A stretch of DNA of 64,000 bases from Thinopyrum elongatum (taxonomy: Eukaryota; Streptophyta; Magnoliopsida; Poales; Poaceae), in NCBI GenBank assembly GCA_011799875.1, contig CM022301.1, positions 86,695,667 to 86,759,666 of the forward strand. Direction: 5' to 3'. This document shows positions 1 through 11,719 of the stretch, one piece after another. A program made the position numbers and the translations under genes. Below the pieces are notes generated by a model. It was given only the letters and a program-made list of their open reading frames with translations. It searched no databases and was not told the DNA's origin. How positions within the stretch are numbered: position 1 is the first letter of the stretch; every line of letters starts with the position of its first letter.

Positions 1-1443
1 GTTAACTATGTTGATATTGCTATTGGATTAGTAGCATCATTATCTTTGGATTCATCTTGATACTAGTTATATGCTACCCTTGGTGTTTAATATGATATGA
101 CTATATTATTCTTTGGATTATTGGATGGATATTGCTATTACTTGGATCACAGGTTGATATTGGAGTAGCAGTTATCACGGATATACCTGGGGGATAAATT
201 CCGTCATTTCGTTGGTCGGGTGCCACCAAACCAAGCTCACCAGTGCAGCCACACTTGCCTTTATGGGGAGGCCCTAATTCGGTCTATTGTCATGCCTCTC
301 ACCGGTTTCTCCAACTAGGGAAGGTTATGTGCGCGTGCTACCCTGGCCCGGTAGGCGGCGATAACCTTGTGTGCCCGAGTTGTATGGATCCATTGTCCCT
401 GTTTGGGACCTTTTTGTTTTTGTTTTTCCATGATGGTGGCCGGCCATGAAGGTGGCAGATGTCCAGAGTGGCATCCGGGGCCACCCATGACTTAGCCCAA
501 AGGGGAGTTTGTCAGAGTGGTCGGGAGAATGTCATGCAATAGATTGGTTTTGTCGAAACACCGTTGGTCTACCCGAATGGGAACACGAGGCCATGGGTTC
601 TGTGGTGTGGGTACAATGTACTAACCTCTGTAGAGTGTACAAACTATCGATAGCCGCGTCCTCGGTCATGGACATAGCTCGTACTAGGTCACACAGTTCG
701 ATCAACACTGACGATGACGGAATGACTTATAGATGACTTAAATATTGATATGTGAGCAGTAACACTTTGGCAGGATGCCGATGATGATGGGATGATCTTG
801 AGGATGATCATTCGGTTTGTGTTGTGATCACGCGGTGATCACGAGGAGGTATTGATCACAAGGTGATCGAGGTGATATATCTTGGCCGGATTTCCAAGAG
901 TGAGATGGGTCTTGAGATCCGAGATGTTGGTCCATCAGTGTTCTAGTAGTACCATATTATGCTTAATTATCGCTTCCACATCATAGTAGTTGATAATAGC
1001 TTAACCTGTTAATGCTATGTTGTTGTCTTGCCTTGATGCTTTTGGTTGTTGTGAGCGTGCGAGTACATTCAAAGTACTCACCTGGCGTGTCATGCCAGTT
1101 TGCAGGTGATGTCGTGGTTGATGGCTTGTGGAGGATACCGAGCATGCAAGCTAGACCGTGTCCCAGCCAGAGTCCCTGCGGAGTGGAGTTCATCGCTGTC
1201 GTTGTTGTTTTGCTGCTAGAAGATATTCCGCTGCTACGAGTTGTTCCGCTGCTAGCATAGAGCTACCTTAGCACGCGTAGTGTCGTCGTGCTGATGTGAT
1301 CCTTTGTACCTCAGCACCTTTGTACCTTTATCCTTTGTAATAAGAGCTGATTTGATCTATGCCAAACAGTGATGTATTCCAGAAGACTTGATCTCTAGGC
1401 TGGAATACGGGGTGTTCCGGTTCCCCTGAGCTGGGGTGCCACA
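1..1443 (+). repeat. 3' part of an unidentified LTR (A)
   Basis: No credible protein is encoded on either strand; the open frames here are short and lack domains. The stretch ends in GGGGTGCCACA at 1443, a typical LTR terminus in CA. About 100 bases before the end lies CCTTTGTAATAAGAGC, a plausible LTR polyadenylation region. Positions 820-875 hold a cluster of GTGATCAC/GGTGATC repeats. The 5' end lies outside the window, so neither the family nor the partner LTR can be seen. It could instead be an internal non-coding part of a larger element; the LTR reading rests only on the terminal CA and on abrupt replacement by LTR B four bases later. Confidence 0.4.
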
Positions 1444-1447
1444 GAGT

Positions 1448-2973
1448 TGATACGTCCATTTTGCAACATGTTTTCCTACTGTTATTTATAATGTTTTTAA
1501 TCAAGATAACACTTTGTGGAGCAATTCTAATGCCTTTTCTCTCTTAATTTGCAAGATTTACATGAAGAGGGAGATTGTCGGTGGCTAGAATTCTGGGCCT
1601 GAAAAAGCTATGTCAGAGATACCTATTCTGCACATCTCCAAATGAGCTGAAATTTCACGGAGAATTATTTTGGAATAAATAAAAATACTGGAAGAAATAA
1701 ATACCAGAGGGGGCCACCGAGGTGCCCATGACGCACCAGGGTGCGCCCACCCCCCTGGGCACACCCTGGTGGCTCGTGGGGCCCCTGGCCAGCCTCCGGT
1801 GCCCATCTTCTAGTATATAAGCCCATTTTCCCTAGAAAAAATAAAGAGAGGGCTTTCGGGATGGAACACCACCGTCTCGAGGTGGAACTTGGGCAGGAGC
1901 ACTTTTGCTCTCCGCAGAGCGATTCCGCCGGGGAAACTTCCCTTCGGGGGGGGGGGGGGGGGGGAATCGAAGCCATCGTCATCACCAACAACTCTCACAT
2001 CATGGGAGGACCATTCTTCATCAACATCTTCGCCAGCACCATCTCATCTCAAACCCTAGTTCATATATTGTGTTCAATCTTTGTATCAAAACCTCAGATT
2101 GGTACGTGTGGGTTGCTAGTAGTGTTGATTACATCTTGTAGTTAATGCTAGTTGGTTTATTTGCTGGAATATTATATGTTCAGATCCATTATGCTATTCA
2201 ATACCCCTCTGATCTTGAACATGAATATGATTTGCGAGTAGTTACTTCTTTTCTTGAGGACATGGGAGAAGTCTTGTCATAAGTAATCATGTGAATTTGG
2301 TATTCATTCGATATTTTGATGATATGTATGTTGTTGTTTCCCTTAGTGGTGTCATGTGAACGTAGACTACATGACACTTCACCATCTTTCGGCCTAAGCG
2401 AATGCATTGTGGAGTAGTTATTAGACGATGGGTTGCTAGAGTGACAGAAGCTTAAACCCTAGTTTATGTGCTATTCCGTAAGGGGCTGATTTGGATCCAT
2501 ATGTTTAATGCTATGGTTAGATTTATCTTAATTCTTCTTTCGTAGTTGCAGATGCTTGCGAGAGGAGTTAATCATAAGTGGGAGGCTTGTTCAAGTAAGA
2601 ACAACATCCAAGCACCGGTCCACCCACAAATCAAATTATCAAAGTAGCGAACGTGAATCAAACAAACATGATGAAAGTGACTAGACGAAATTCTCGTGTG
2701 TCCTCAAGAATGCTTTACTTACTATAAGAGACTGTTCCGGCCTGTCCTTTGCTACAAAAAGTATTGGGCTACCTTGCTAAACTTTTTTTACCGTTACTAC
2801 TTATTGCCCGTTACAATTTATCTTCCTATCAAACTACTTGTTAACTATAATTTCAGTGCTTGCAGAAAACACCTTGCTAAAAACCACTTGTCATTCCTTC
2901 TGCTCCTCGTTGGGTTCAAAACTCTTACTTATCAAAAGGACTATGATTGATCCCCTATACTTGTAGGTCATCA
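1448..2973 (+). repeat. Lone gypsy-type LTR (B)
   Basis: The block starts TGATACGTCCATTTTGC and ends CTTGTAGGTCATCA, the ends of a common Triticeae gypsy LTR (Sabrina/WHAM-like, from memory). It is about 1.53 kb, normal for that group. A palindrome has arms at 1734-1749 and 1756-1771, and a TATA box (TAGTATATAA, 1811-1820) lies about 40 bases downstream, so it reads on the plus strand. No primer-binding site follows and no polypurine tract precedes, so it is a solo or stranded LTR. The flanks (AGAGT left, GACGA right) do not match as a TSD, so the junction has been rearranged. Confidence 0.7.
1811..1820 (+). promoter_or_regulatory. TATA box of LTR B
   Basis: TAGTATATAA lies downstream of a strong palindrome (1734-1771) and upstream of a region that matches the usual R/U5 order of this LTR type. 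It marks the likely core promoter of LTR B. No activity can be inferred from sequence alone. Confidence 0.5.
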
Positions 2974-3974
2974 GACGAAAAGATCCTTGCCAACTATTTC
3001 CCGTTCGCGCTCAAGCCCAATGTGAGATCTTGGCTGATGAACTTGCCGGAGAACTCCATTTCCTCTTGGTCGGATATGTGTCATGAGTTCTTTGGTGCAT
3101 ACACCAAAGGCCACAAGGTTCACAGTTAGCCCAGCGATCTCCATGTGCTGCCGCAAAGGGATGGAGAGTCTCTTCGAAAATGCATCCAGAGGTTCAACTG
3201 TGTATAGCACAACATTCCTGACATCCACCCCGCTGTCGTGATTGCTGCATTCCATATGAATGTGCGTAACCGCAAGATGTGGGAGGAGATGAGCATGAAC
3301 AAAGTGGGGGATGTTGGCAAGCTTTACACCCTTGCCGACAAGTGTGCACGGGCAGAAGAGGGGAGGTGACTTCCCGGGGAAGATGCTGGTGTGGAAGTCG
3401 ACTCCGAAGACGACTACGCATCAACCCCGAAGAAGAAAGGTCGGAAGCGCAACAGGAAGCGCAAAGGCAAGGCAGTGATGGCAGTTGAAGGCTCCGACAA
3501 CGCCAACATCGGCAAGAAATCCAAGATCGAGAGCTCCGGCAAGGAGGTTGTTGGGTGCACTTCTAGTCATGAAGTTGCGGCTGGCGACAAGACGGAGAGC
3601 CCCGGCAAGCCATACTGCAAAATCCACCACACCAAGGGCCACAATCTCCAGGAGTGCTGGCAAGTTGAGCAACTTGCCGAGAAGCAGAAAGCTGAGTACG
3701 AGAAGCGTGACAAGGAGAAGGGCCAAGACGATGCTGGCAGATCAGGCAAGAAGGGTCGTGGTGGCCGCAGAGGTTACCGCGGCAAGGCCAAGTAGCAGAG
3801 GGAGAAGCCTGCTCGATGCTGTGACAAGAAGGAGGAAGATGAAGATGATGACGAAGAGGACAAAGAGGAGTCCAGCGAACAAGAGTTCCAGAAAGCCACT
3901 GAAGCCATGTGCATTGATGGAGGCGCATCATTGCACTCCTCTCACCACCAACTCAAGCAGTGGGCACGTGAGAT
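2974..3974 (+). pseudogene. gag fragment of D (3' half)
   Basis: One reading frame encodes a capsid-type Retrotrans_gag segment (SWLMNLPENSISSWSDM near 3030-3085, the usual W..LP..SI.SW pattern). A basic Lys-rich linker (about 3420-3470) follows, then a variant zinc knuckle CX2HX4HX4C at about 3616-3657, then a Lys/Glu-rich tail (3660-3790) and an acidic tract (about 3830-3890). In-frame stops sit at 3127-3129, near 3205, near 3367 and at 3793-3795. The N-terminus is missing because the sequence begins abruptly after LTR B. After the C insertion the frame resumes at 11424 with the gag/protease linker. Gag would form the virus-like particle in the cytoplasm; this copy cannot make a full protein. 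Confidence 0.85.
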
Positions 3975-5490
3975 TGATGGCTCGTGTCCGCATTAGTTTT
4001 CCCCGAAGAGGAAGGGATGATGCAGCACAGCTACGGTAGGTATTTCCCTCAGTGATGAAACCAAGGTTATCGAACCAGTAGGAGAACCAAGCAACACTAT
4101 GTAAACGGTACCTGCACACAAAGAACAAATACTTGCAACCCGATGCGTAAGAGGGGTTGTCAATCCCTCTCGGGTAAAAGATAGATTAGTTTGTATAATT
4201 TTGGATAAATAGATCTCACAATAAAAAAATAAAAAAAGTGCAGCAAGGTATTTTTGGATTTTTTAGAATAATAGACCTGAAAAAAAAGCAAATAAAAATA
4301 TATCTCCAAGCAAATATGATAAAGAATAGAGCCGGGGGCCGTAGATTTCACTACTGGCTTCTCTCGAGAAAAATAGCATACAGCGGGTAAATAAATTACT
4401 GTTGGGCAATTGATAGAACTTCAAATAATTATGACGATATCCAGGCAATGATCATTATATAGGCATCACGTCCAAGATTAGTATACCAACTCCTGCCTGC
4501 ATCTACTACTGTTACTCCACACATCGACCGCTATCCAGCGTGCATCTAGTGTATTAAGTTCATGGAAAAACGGAGTAATGCAATAAGAGTGATGACATGA
4601 TGTAGACAAGATCTATTCATGTAGGAATATACCCCATCTTGTTATCATTAATAGCAATTATCAATACGTGTCTTGCTGCCCCTTCTGTCACTGGGAAAGA
4701 ACACCGCATGACCGAACCCATCACAAAGCACCTCTTCCCATGGCAAGAAAAATCGATCTAGTTGTCCTAACTAAACCACAGATTCGAAGATGAAATACGA
4801 GGCTATAAGTAATCATGCATATAAGAGATCAAAGAAACTCAAATAACTTTCATGGATAAATATATCTGATCATAAACTCAAAGTTCATCGGATCCCAACA
4901 AACACACCGCAAAAAGAGTTACATCAAATAGATCTCCAAGAGACCATTGTATTGAGAATCAAAAGAGAGAGAGGAAGCCATCTAGCTACTAACTACGGAC
5001 CCGTAGGTCTACAATGAACTACTCACACATCATCGGAGAGGCACCAATGAGGATGATGAACCCCTCCGTGATGGTGTCTAGATTGGATCTGGTGGTTCTA
5101 GAACTTGCGGCGGCTGGAATTGTGTTTCGTCGACTCCCCTAGGGTTTTTGGATTTTTGGGGTATTTATAGAGCAAAGAGGCAGTGTGGGAGGTGGCCGCG
5201 GTGGGTTGTGCTCCCCTCGAAGCCTCCCTCTGGTACTGCTTTGGCCCAACAGGTTTCTTCTAGTCCAGAAAAAATCTCCAAAAAGTTTCGCTGTGTTTGG
5301 ACTCCGTTTGGTATTGATTTTCTGCGAAGTAAAAAAAAGCAAAAAACGGCAACTGGCACTGTGTACTATGTCAATAGGTTAGTCCCAAAAAATGATATAA
5401 AGTTGCTATAAAATGATTGTAAAACATCCAAGAATGATAATATAACAGCATGGAACAAGCAAAAATTATAGATACATTGGAGATGTATCA
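3975..5490 (-). repeat. 3' LTR of element C
   Basis: 1516 bases, matching 10280-11423 except for two large gaps. Minus-strand TATA box CTATAAATA at 5162-5170. The promoter-proximal palindrome seen in the other LTR of C is missing here: only its right arm (GGTGGGTTGTG, 5203-5213) remains, after loss of about 50 bases. This LTR retains about 434 bases (4677-5110) that the 5' LTR has lost. Confidence 0.9.
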
Positions 5491-5506
5491 GCATCCCCAA
5501 GCTTAA
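5491..5506 (-). other. Polypurine tract of element C
   Basis: On the minus strand the sequence TTAAGCTTGGGGATGC runs directly into the TGATAC end of the 3' LTR. This is the expected place for priming of plus-strand DNA. The same core occurs at further sites inside C, E and G. Confidence 0.75.
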
Positions 5507-7980
5507 TTCCTACTCGTCCTCGAGTAGGTAAATGATAAAAAAATAGATTTTTTGATGTGGAATGCTGCCTAACATGTTCATCACATATTCTTTTCTTTTG
5601 TAGCATGGACATTTGGACTTTTATATGGTTCAAAGCAATAGTCTAGTTTTGACATGAAGATTTCAATACTCAAGCATATCAACAAGCAACTATGTCTATC
5701 AAAATATCAACACTAAAGCAAGTTATCCCTAGCCCATCATGCTCAATCATTGAACCATTCATGAAACACACTCGCATATTAGCTACACCCAATGCTCAAG
5801 TACGATCATAGTGCCCCCTAGTTGGTGCTTTATAAGAGAAGATGGAGACTCAAATAAAAATAAAAATTGCATAAAGTAAATAGAAAGGCCCTTCGCAGAG
5901 GGAAGTAGGGATTTGTAGAGGTGCCAGAGCTCAAAGCGAAAAAGATAGAGATAAAACATTTTGGGTGGCATGCTTTTCCTGTCAACGAAAATGATCGAGT
6001 AGTTCCCAATACTTTCCATGCTAGATATATCATAGGCGGTTCCCAAACAGAAAATAAAGTTTATTCCTTTTTCCACCATACTTTCACATTCCACGGCTAG
6101 CCGTATCCACGGGTGCCATCCATACCAACACTTTCCAAGGAATTTAATAATTGACAACATAAAGTAAATTCATTTTTAATTTCGGGACTGGGCATCCCTA
6201 ATACCTTTGCCATACTCCCGTGCAATGACAAGTGAATAAACACTCATCTTGAGAATAACACATCTAGCATGGAAAAATATCAGCCACCCCCTACCGTTTC
6301 ATGAGCGGTACGAGCACACAAAAAGGAAAACTATTTTGAATATTAGAAATGGCACATACAAATTTGCTTAGAATGGCACGAAAATACTGCATATAGGTAG
6401 GTATAGTGGACTCATATGGCAAAACTTGGTTTAGGGATTTTGGATGCAGAAGTAGTATTCCTACTTAGTACATGTGAAGGCTAGCAAAAATATTGAGAAG
6501 CATCCAACCAAGAAACGAAAAATCACATAACCGAGCATTAAGCATAACTAACACCGAATAATGCATCACAAGTAGGATGTAATTTCATTGCATAACTATT
6601 GACTTTTGTGCTTGCATAGGGAATCACAAACCTTAACACCAATATTCTTACTAAAGCACAATTACTTACCAACATGACTCACATATCACTATCATCATAT
6701 CGCAAAACTATTACAAAGAATCAAGTTTATTTTGTCCAATGATCTTCATGAAATTTTTTATTATATCCCTCTTGAATATCTATCACTTTGGGACTAGTTT
6801 CATATGTTGCAACTTCTTTTGGCAAGCTCAAACAAATTTAAGTGAAGAACATGAGCATAAAAATTTCCATCTCTCAAAATAATATAAGTGAAGCATGAGA
6901 GGATTTCTTCAAAATTTACTAACTCTCAAATAAATCTAAGTGAAGCATGAGAGCATTTCTTAAAAAATATTAAAGCACACCGTGCTCAAAAAGATATAAG
7001 TGAAGCACTAGAGCAATTCCATAGCTCAAAAAAATTTAAGTGAAGCATAAAGAGCAATTCTAACAAATCATAGCATAATTTTGGCTCTCTCAAATAGGTG
7101 TGTTCAGCAAGGATACTTGACAAAAAAAAAGCAAAACAAGCAAAGACTCATATAATACAAGACGCTCCAAGAAAAACTCATGATATGTGACGAATAAAAA
7201 TATAGTTCCAAGTAAAATACCGATGGTTGTTAGAAGAAAGAGGGGATGCCTCTCAGGGCATCCCCAAGCTTAGTTGCTTGTTTCTCCTTGAATATTACCT
7301 TGGGGTGCCATGGGCATCCCCAAGCTTAGGCTCTTCTTACTCCTTATTCCTTCATCCATCGTGATCTCACCCAAAACTTGAAAACTTCAATCACACAAAA
7401 CTTAACAAAACCTTCGTGAGATCCGTTAGTATAAGAAAACCAATCTTTACTTTAAGTACTATAGAAAAACCATTCAAATTTTGTTATTGCAATATATCTA
7501 CTGTATTCTAACTTTTCCATGGCTTATACCCCCTGATACAATCCATAAAATCATCAAAATAAGCACACAATGCAAAGAAACAGAATCTGTCAAAAACAGA
7601 ACAATCTGTAAATATGCGAATTGTTCTCATACTTATGTAACTCCAAAAATTCTGAAAAATTAGGAAAACAGAGGCAATTTGTACATAATTCTTGTGTAAA
7701 ACATTCAGATTTTTTCGTCGCTTATGTAAATATAGAAAATTAATTACTGGACACAAAAGCTTCTGTTTTTCAACAGGATCAAATCATTATCACCAAAGCT
7801 ATCCCAAAGGCTTTACTTCGCACAAACACTAATTAAAACATAAAAAACACAATCATAACAGAGGCATAATTGTGCAAACACTCAAGAACAGAAAAAAAGG
7901 CAAAAATAAATTTTATTCATTGGGTTGCCTCCCAACAAGCACTATCGTTTTACGCCCCTAGCTAGGCATAAAGCATAGAT
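5507..7980 (-). other. Non-coding 3' internal region of C
   Basis: AT-rich, with no reading frame showing a recognisable domain on either strand. It lies where pol would be in an autonomous element. It holds two further polypurine-like motifs (7259-7271 and 7315-7327), a hairpin (arms 7242-7250 and 7257-7265), a series of degenerate 'ATATAAGTGAAGCA.GAG' repeats (about 6840-7060) and a CAGAATCTGTCAAAAACAGA block near 7580. The same order of motifs recurs in E and partly in G, so the region is shared family sequence rather than random filler. Confidence 0.7.
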
Positions 7981-10060
7981 TCAAGTATTGTCATCTTTAG
8001 TTCTAGATCCATAGGATGCCCTCATGATTGATTCATATGGTGGCTTGATTCTTGTTCTAGGGAAGTGTTCCATTCCCTTTCTTAGTGGAAATTGAAATTT
8101 AATATTGCCTTCTTTCATATCAATCACGGCACCTATAGTGCGTAAAAAGGTCTACCAAGTATAATTGGACAAGACGGATTGCAATCAATATCAAGAACAA
8201 TAAAATCTATGGGCACATAATTACTATTTGAAAGAATAAGAACATCATTAATTCTTCCCAGAGGCTTTTTAATAGTAGAATCCGCCAAGTGCAAATTTAA
8301 AGAACACTCTTCAATATTGGTAAGACCAAGCACATCACATAAAGATTTCGGAATTGTGGAAACACTAGCACCCAAATCACATAAAGCAAAACACTCATAA
8401 TTTTTTATCTTGACTTTGATGGTGGGTTCCCATTCATCATGTAATTTTCTAGGAATTGAGATCTCTAATTCCAACTTTTCTTCAAAAGCTTTCATCATAG
8501 CATCAACAATATGTTTAGTAAGAGTTTTATTTTGTTCATAAGCATGGGGTGAATTAATCATGGATTGCAAAAAAGAAATACAATCAATCAAGTAGCAACT
8601 ATCATAATTAAAGTCCTTGTAATCCAAAAGAGTGGGCACATCACTAGTTAAAGTTTTGACCTCTCCAAACCCACTTCTATCAATTTTTTCATCAAGATTT
8701 TCACCCTCCAAATTATCGGGACGCCTTCTAACTAAAGTTGACTCTTCTTCAGTCCCTTTATCATCAATTTTAATATTACTATACAAGGAATCAATAGAAA
8801 AAACACCAATCACTTTAAGATCTTCATCATTTTTATGAAATCAATCACTAGAAAATGCTCTTTCTAAAAATTCTCTTTTAGCTCTAAGCATAGCGGTTCT
8901 TTTCTTACTTTCGTCCATAGAAACATATAAAGCTTTAATTGATTCCTCAACCTTAGGCACAAAAAATTTCAACTTGAGATTTTCTACATCATGAGAAATT
9001 ATATCAATGCTTCTAGACATATCATCAATCTTATTCAACTTTTCTTCTATCGTATTATTGAAAACCTTTTGAGCATTGATAAATTATTGAATATTATTCT
9101 CAAGATCAGAGGTGTTCCTATTATTATTATAAGAAGGATTACCATAGGAATTACCATAATTATTAGAGGAATTTCCAGGAAAAGGCCTAGGATTGAAATT
9201 GCCTCTATAAGCATTCTTATTAAAACTGTTTCACGAGACAAAATTCACATCTACGAAATCACTATTAGCTCAATCAAAGTAGATAAAGGCACATCATTAA
9301 GATCAATAGGAGCACTTTTATTAGCAACCAATTTCATAAGAGCATCAATCTTTTCACTCAAAGAATTTATTTCTTCAATCGAATTAACTTTTTTACTAGT
9401 AAGAGCCATTTCGGTATGCCATTGTGAATAATTTTACATAATATTATCAAGCAATTTAGCAGATTCACCCAAAGTAATTTCCATAAAAGTACCACCCGTG
9501 GTAGAATCTAAAAGATTTCTAGAAACCAAATTCAATCCCGCATAAAAATTTTGTATGATCATCCAAAGATTTAAATCATGAGTAGGACAATTTCTTAGCA
9601 TCAATTTCATTTTCTCTCAAGATTGCGCAACATATTCATGCTCAAGTTTCTTAAAATTCATGATTTGAGTTCTAAGACAAATAATTTTTGTGGGCAGAAA
9701 ATACTTAGTAATGAAAGCATCTTTCCACTTATCCCAAGAATCGATACTATTGCGAGGCAAAGAAGAAAACCAAATTGTTGCGCGATCTCGCAAAGAAAAC
9801 GGAAATAATTTCAACTTCACAATATCATTGTCCACATATTTTTTCTTTTGCATATCGCATAATTCTACAAATGTGTTAAGATGGGACGCGGCAGCCTCAT
9901 TAGGAGTACCAGAAAACTGATCTTCCATAACAAGATTCAACAAAGCGGCATTAATATCGCAAGATTCCGCACTAGTGGCGGGAGGAGCAATCGGAGTGCT
10001 AATAAAATCATTGTTGTTGGTATTGGAAAAATCACACAACTTGCTGTTCTCTTGAGTCAT
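7981..10060 (-). pseudogene. gag-protease of element C
   Basis: Start codon chosen at 10060 (protein begins MTQENSKLCDF, matching MSQENTKLCDF in the two E copies). The N-terminal half is a Retrotrans_gag domain (SSLPRNSIDSW near 9755; KDAFITKYF follows). The C-terminal half has a retropepsin-like motif CDLGASVSTIPK (about 8345-8380) and ILGRPF (about 8140), which resembles Athila-type protease. The frame ends at a TGA at 7981-7983. It is broken: a stop near 9617 replaces a sense codon present in E, and further stops or shifts lie near 8840-9240 and 8130. No zinc knuckle is seen. It would encode capsid and maturation functions only. Confidence 0.85.
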
Positions 10061-10249
10061 CGTGACTACGCAAACAAGATTGCACACATAAACAGATCTG
10101 ACGAGAAAACGGCGAAAGAAAAAGAGGGCGAATAAAACGGCAAATTTTTGTGAAGTGGGGGAGATGAAAATGAGAGGCAAATGGAAAATAATGTAAATTG
10201 CAAGGAGTTGAGATTTTTTATTAGGAACCTGATAGATGTTGATGATGTC

Positions 10250-10267
10250 TCCCCGGCAACGGCGCCA
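10250..10267 (-). other. Primer-binding site of C (tRNA-Asp type)
   Basis: The plus strand reads TCCCCGGCAACGGCGCCA, which equals the 3' end of plant tRNA-Asp including CCA (from memory of that tRNA). The minus strand would therefore pair with the tRNA-Asp primer. It sits 12 bases inside the 5' LTR, as usual for Athila-clade elements. Confidence 0.85.
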
Positions 10268-10279
10268 GAAATCCTTTCT

Positions 10280-11423
10280 TGATGGCTCGTGTTCGCGTCA
10301 GTTTTTCCCCGAAGAGGAAGGGATGATGCAGCACAGCTACGGTAGGTATTTCCCTCAGTGATGAAACCAAGGTTATCGAACCAGTAGGAGAACCAAGAAA
10401 CACTATGTTAACGGTACCTGCACACAAAGTACAAATACTTGCAACCCAACGTGTAAGAGGGGTTGTCAATCCCTCTCGGGTAAAAGATAGATTGGTTTGT
10501 ATAATTTTGGATAAATAGATCTCGCAATAAAATAAAATAAAATAAATAAAAAGTGCAGCAAGGTATTTTTGGATTTTTTGAGAATAATAGATCTAAAAAC
10601 AAAAGCAAATAAAAATAGATCTCAAAGCAAATATGATAAAGAATAGACCCGGGGGCCATAGATTTCACTAGTGGCTTCTCTCAAGAAAAATAGCATACGG
10701 CGGGTAAACAAATTACTATTGGGCAATTGATAGAACTTCAAATAATTATGACGATATCCAGGCAATGATCATTATATAGGCATCACGTCCAAGATTAGTA
10801 GACCGACTCCTGCCTGCATCTACTACTATTACCCCACACATCGACCGCTATCCAGCATGCATCTAGTGTATTAAGTTCATGGAAAAACGGAGTAATGCAA
10901 TAAGCACGATGACATGATGTAGACAAGATCTATTCATGTAGGAATAGACCCCATCTTGTTATCCTTAATAGCAACGATCAATATTAAGTTCATGGCGGCT
11001 GGAATTGTGTTTCGTCGACTCCCCTAGGGTTTTTGGATTTTTGGGGTATTTTTAGAGCAAAGAGGTGATGCGGGAGGCGGCCGAGGTGGGCACAACCCAC
11101 CAGGGCGCGCCTGGGCCCCCAGGCGCGCCCAAGTGGGTTGTGCTCTCCTCAGAGCCCCCCTCTGGTACTTCTTTGGCCCAACAGGTGTCTTCTGGTCCAA
11201 AAAAAATCTTCAAAAAGTTTCGCTGCATTTGGACTCCATTTGGTATTGATTTTCTGCGAAGTAAAAAACAAGCAAAAAACAGCAACTGGCACTGGGCACT
11301 ATGTCAATTAGTTAGTCCCAAAAAATGATATAAAGTTGCTATAAAATGAGTATAAAACATCCAAGAATGATAATATAATAGCATGGAACAAGCAAAAATT
11401 CTAGATACGTTGGAAATGTATCA
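10280..11423 (-). repeat. 5' LTR of element C, internally deleted
   Basis: 1144 bases. It lacks about 434 bases equal to 4677-5110 of the 3' LTR; at the break (about 10982-10995) a 12-base filler copies TTAAGTTCATGG found at 10870-10881. It keeps the promoter palindrome (arms 11091-11100 and 11133-11142, plus internal GC pairs) that the 3' LTR lost. The TATA box is changed to CTAAAAATA (11047-11055), so this copy probably has a weak promoter. Confidence 0.88.
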
Positions 11424-11525
11424 GAGATCAATGCGGCGGAGCCGCTAATAGAAGCTCAGAAGCCACTCAAGTGGTCACACACGCCCATCATCTTTGACAC
11501 CAAGGACCACCCTGATCCACTGTTC

Positions 11526-11714
11526 AAGATATCTTCCGATATTCCGATAAATCGGCCGATTTATCGCTTACCAATGTCTGACCGATAAGATAAATTGGCC
11601 GATAAATCAGCCGATATGGCGATAAATCGGTCGATATGCTGATAAATTGGCCGATTTACCCTTATCATGGGTCGACCGATAAGTTCCCGATAAGCAATAT
11701 CCCCAACATTGCCC
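11526..11714. repeat. CGATAAATCGG-rich repeat inserted in D
   Basis: About 189 bases made of degenerate, partly palindromic units around GCCGATAAATCGG. They interrupt the protease region of D between the codons for a DHPD motif and the following conserved block. TGTTC occurs at both edges (11521-11525 and 11715-11719), possibly a TSD. No terminal inverted repeat of a known MITE family is recognised. It could be a small satellite-like or foldback insertion. Confidence 0.5.
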
Positions 11715-11719
11715 TGTTC

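Larger units (their letters stand above)
3975..11423 (-). mobile_element. Non-autonomous gypsy element C (Athila-like)
   Basis: A complete LTR element on the minus strand: 3' LTR 3975-5490, 5' LTR 10280-11423, flanked by a perfect TSD GAGAT (3970-3974 and 11424-11428). The LTRs read TGATACAT... to ...CCATCA. A polypurine tract abuts the 3' LTR and a tRNA-Asp-type primer-binding site lies 12 bases from the 5' LTR. Only a gag-protease reading frame is present; no RT, RNase H or integrase can be found in the 4.8 kb internal region, so it would need a helper. The DLGAS protease motif and tRNA-Asp primer fit the Athila clade (Sabrina-like in Triticeae, by memory). Confidence 0.9.

Noticed and set aside
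243..1260. Short ORFs of 68-82 codons in region A
   Set aside because: No homology pattern, no conserved motif and several overlap on opposite strands; the region looks like LTR sequence.
3485..4039. 184-codon plus-strand ORF rich in Arg, Lys and Ser
   Set aside because: It is a shifted frame of D gag and runs through the C insertion site at 3975 into LTR sequence.
6840..7060. CRISPR-like array of GTGAAGCA repeats
   Set aside because: Repeats are short and degenerate with irregular spacing, in a plant retroelement; the same motif occurs in E and G as family sequence.
10250..10267. tRNA-Asp gene
   Set aside because: Only the last 18 bases match; no cloverleaf is present. It is a primer-binding site.
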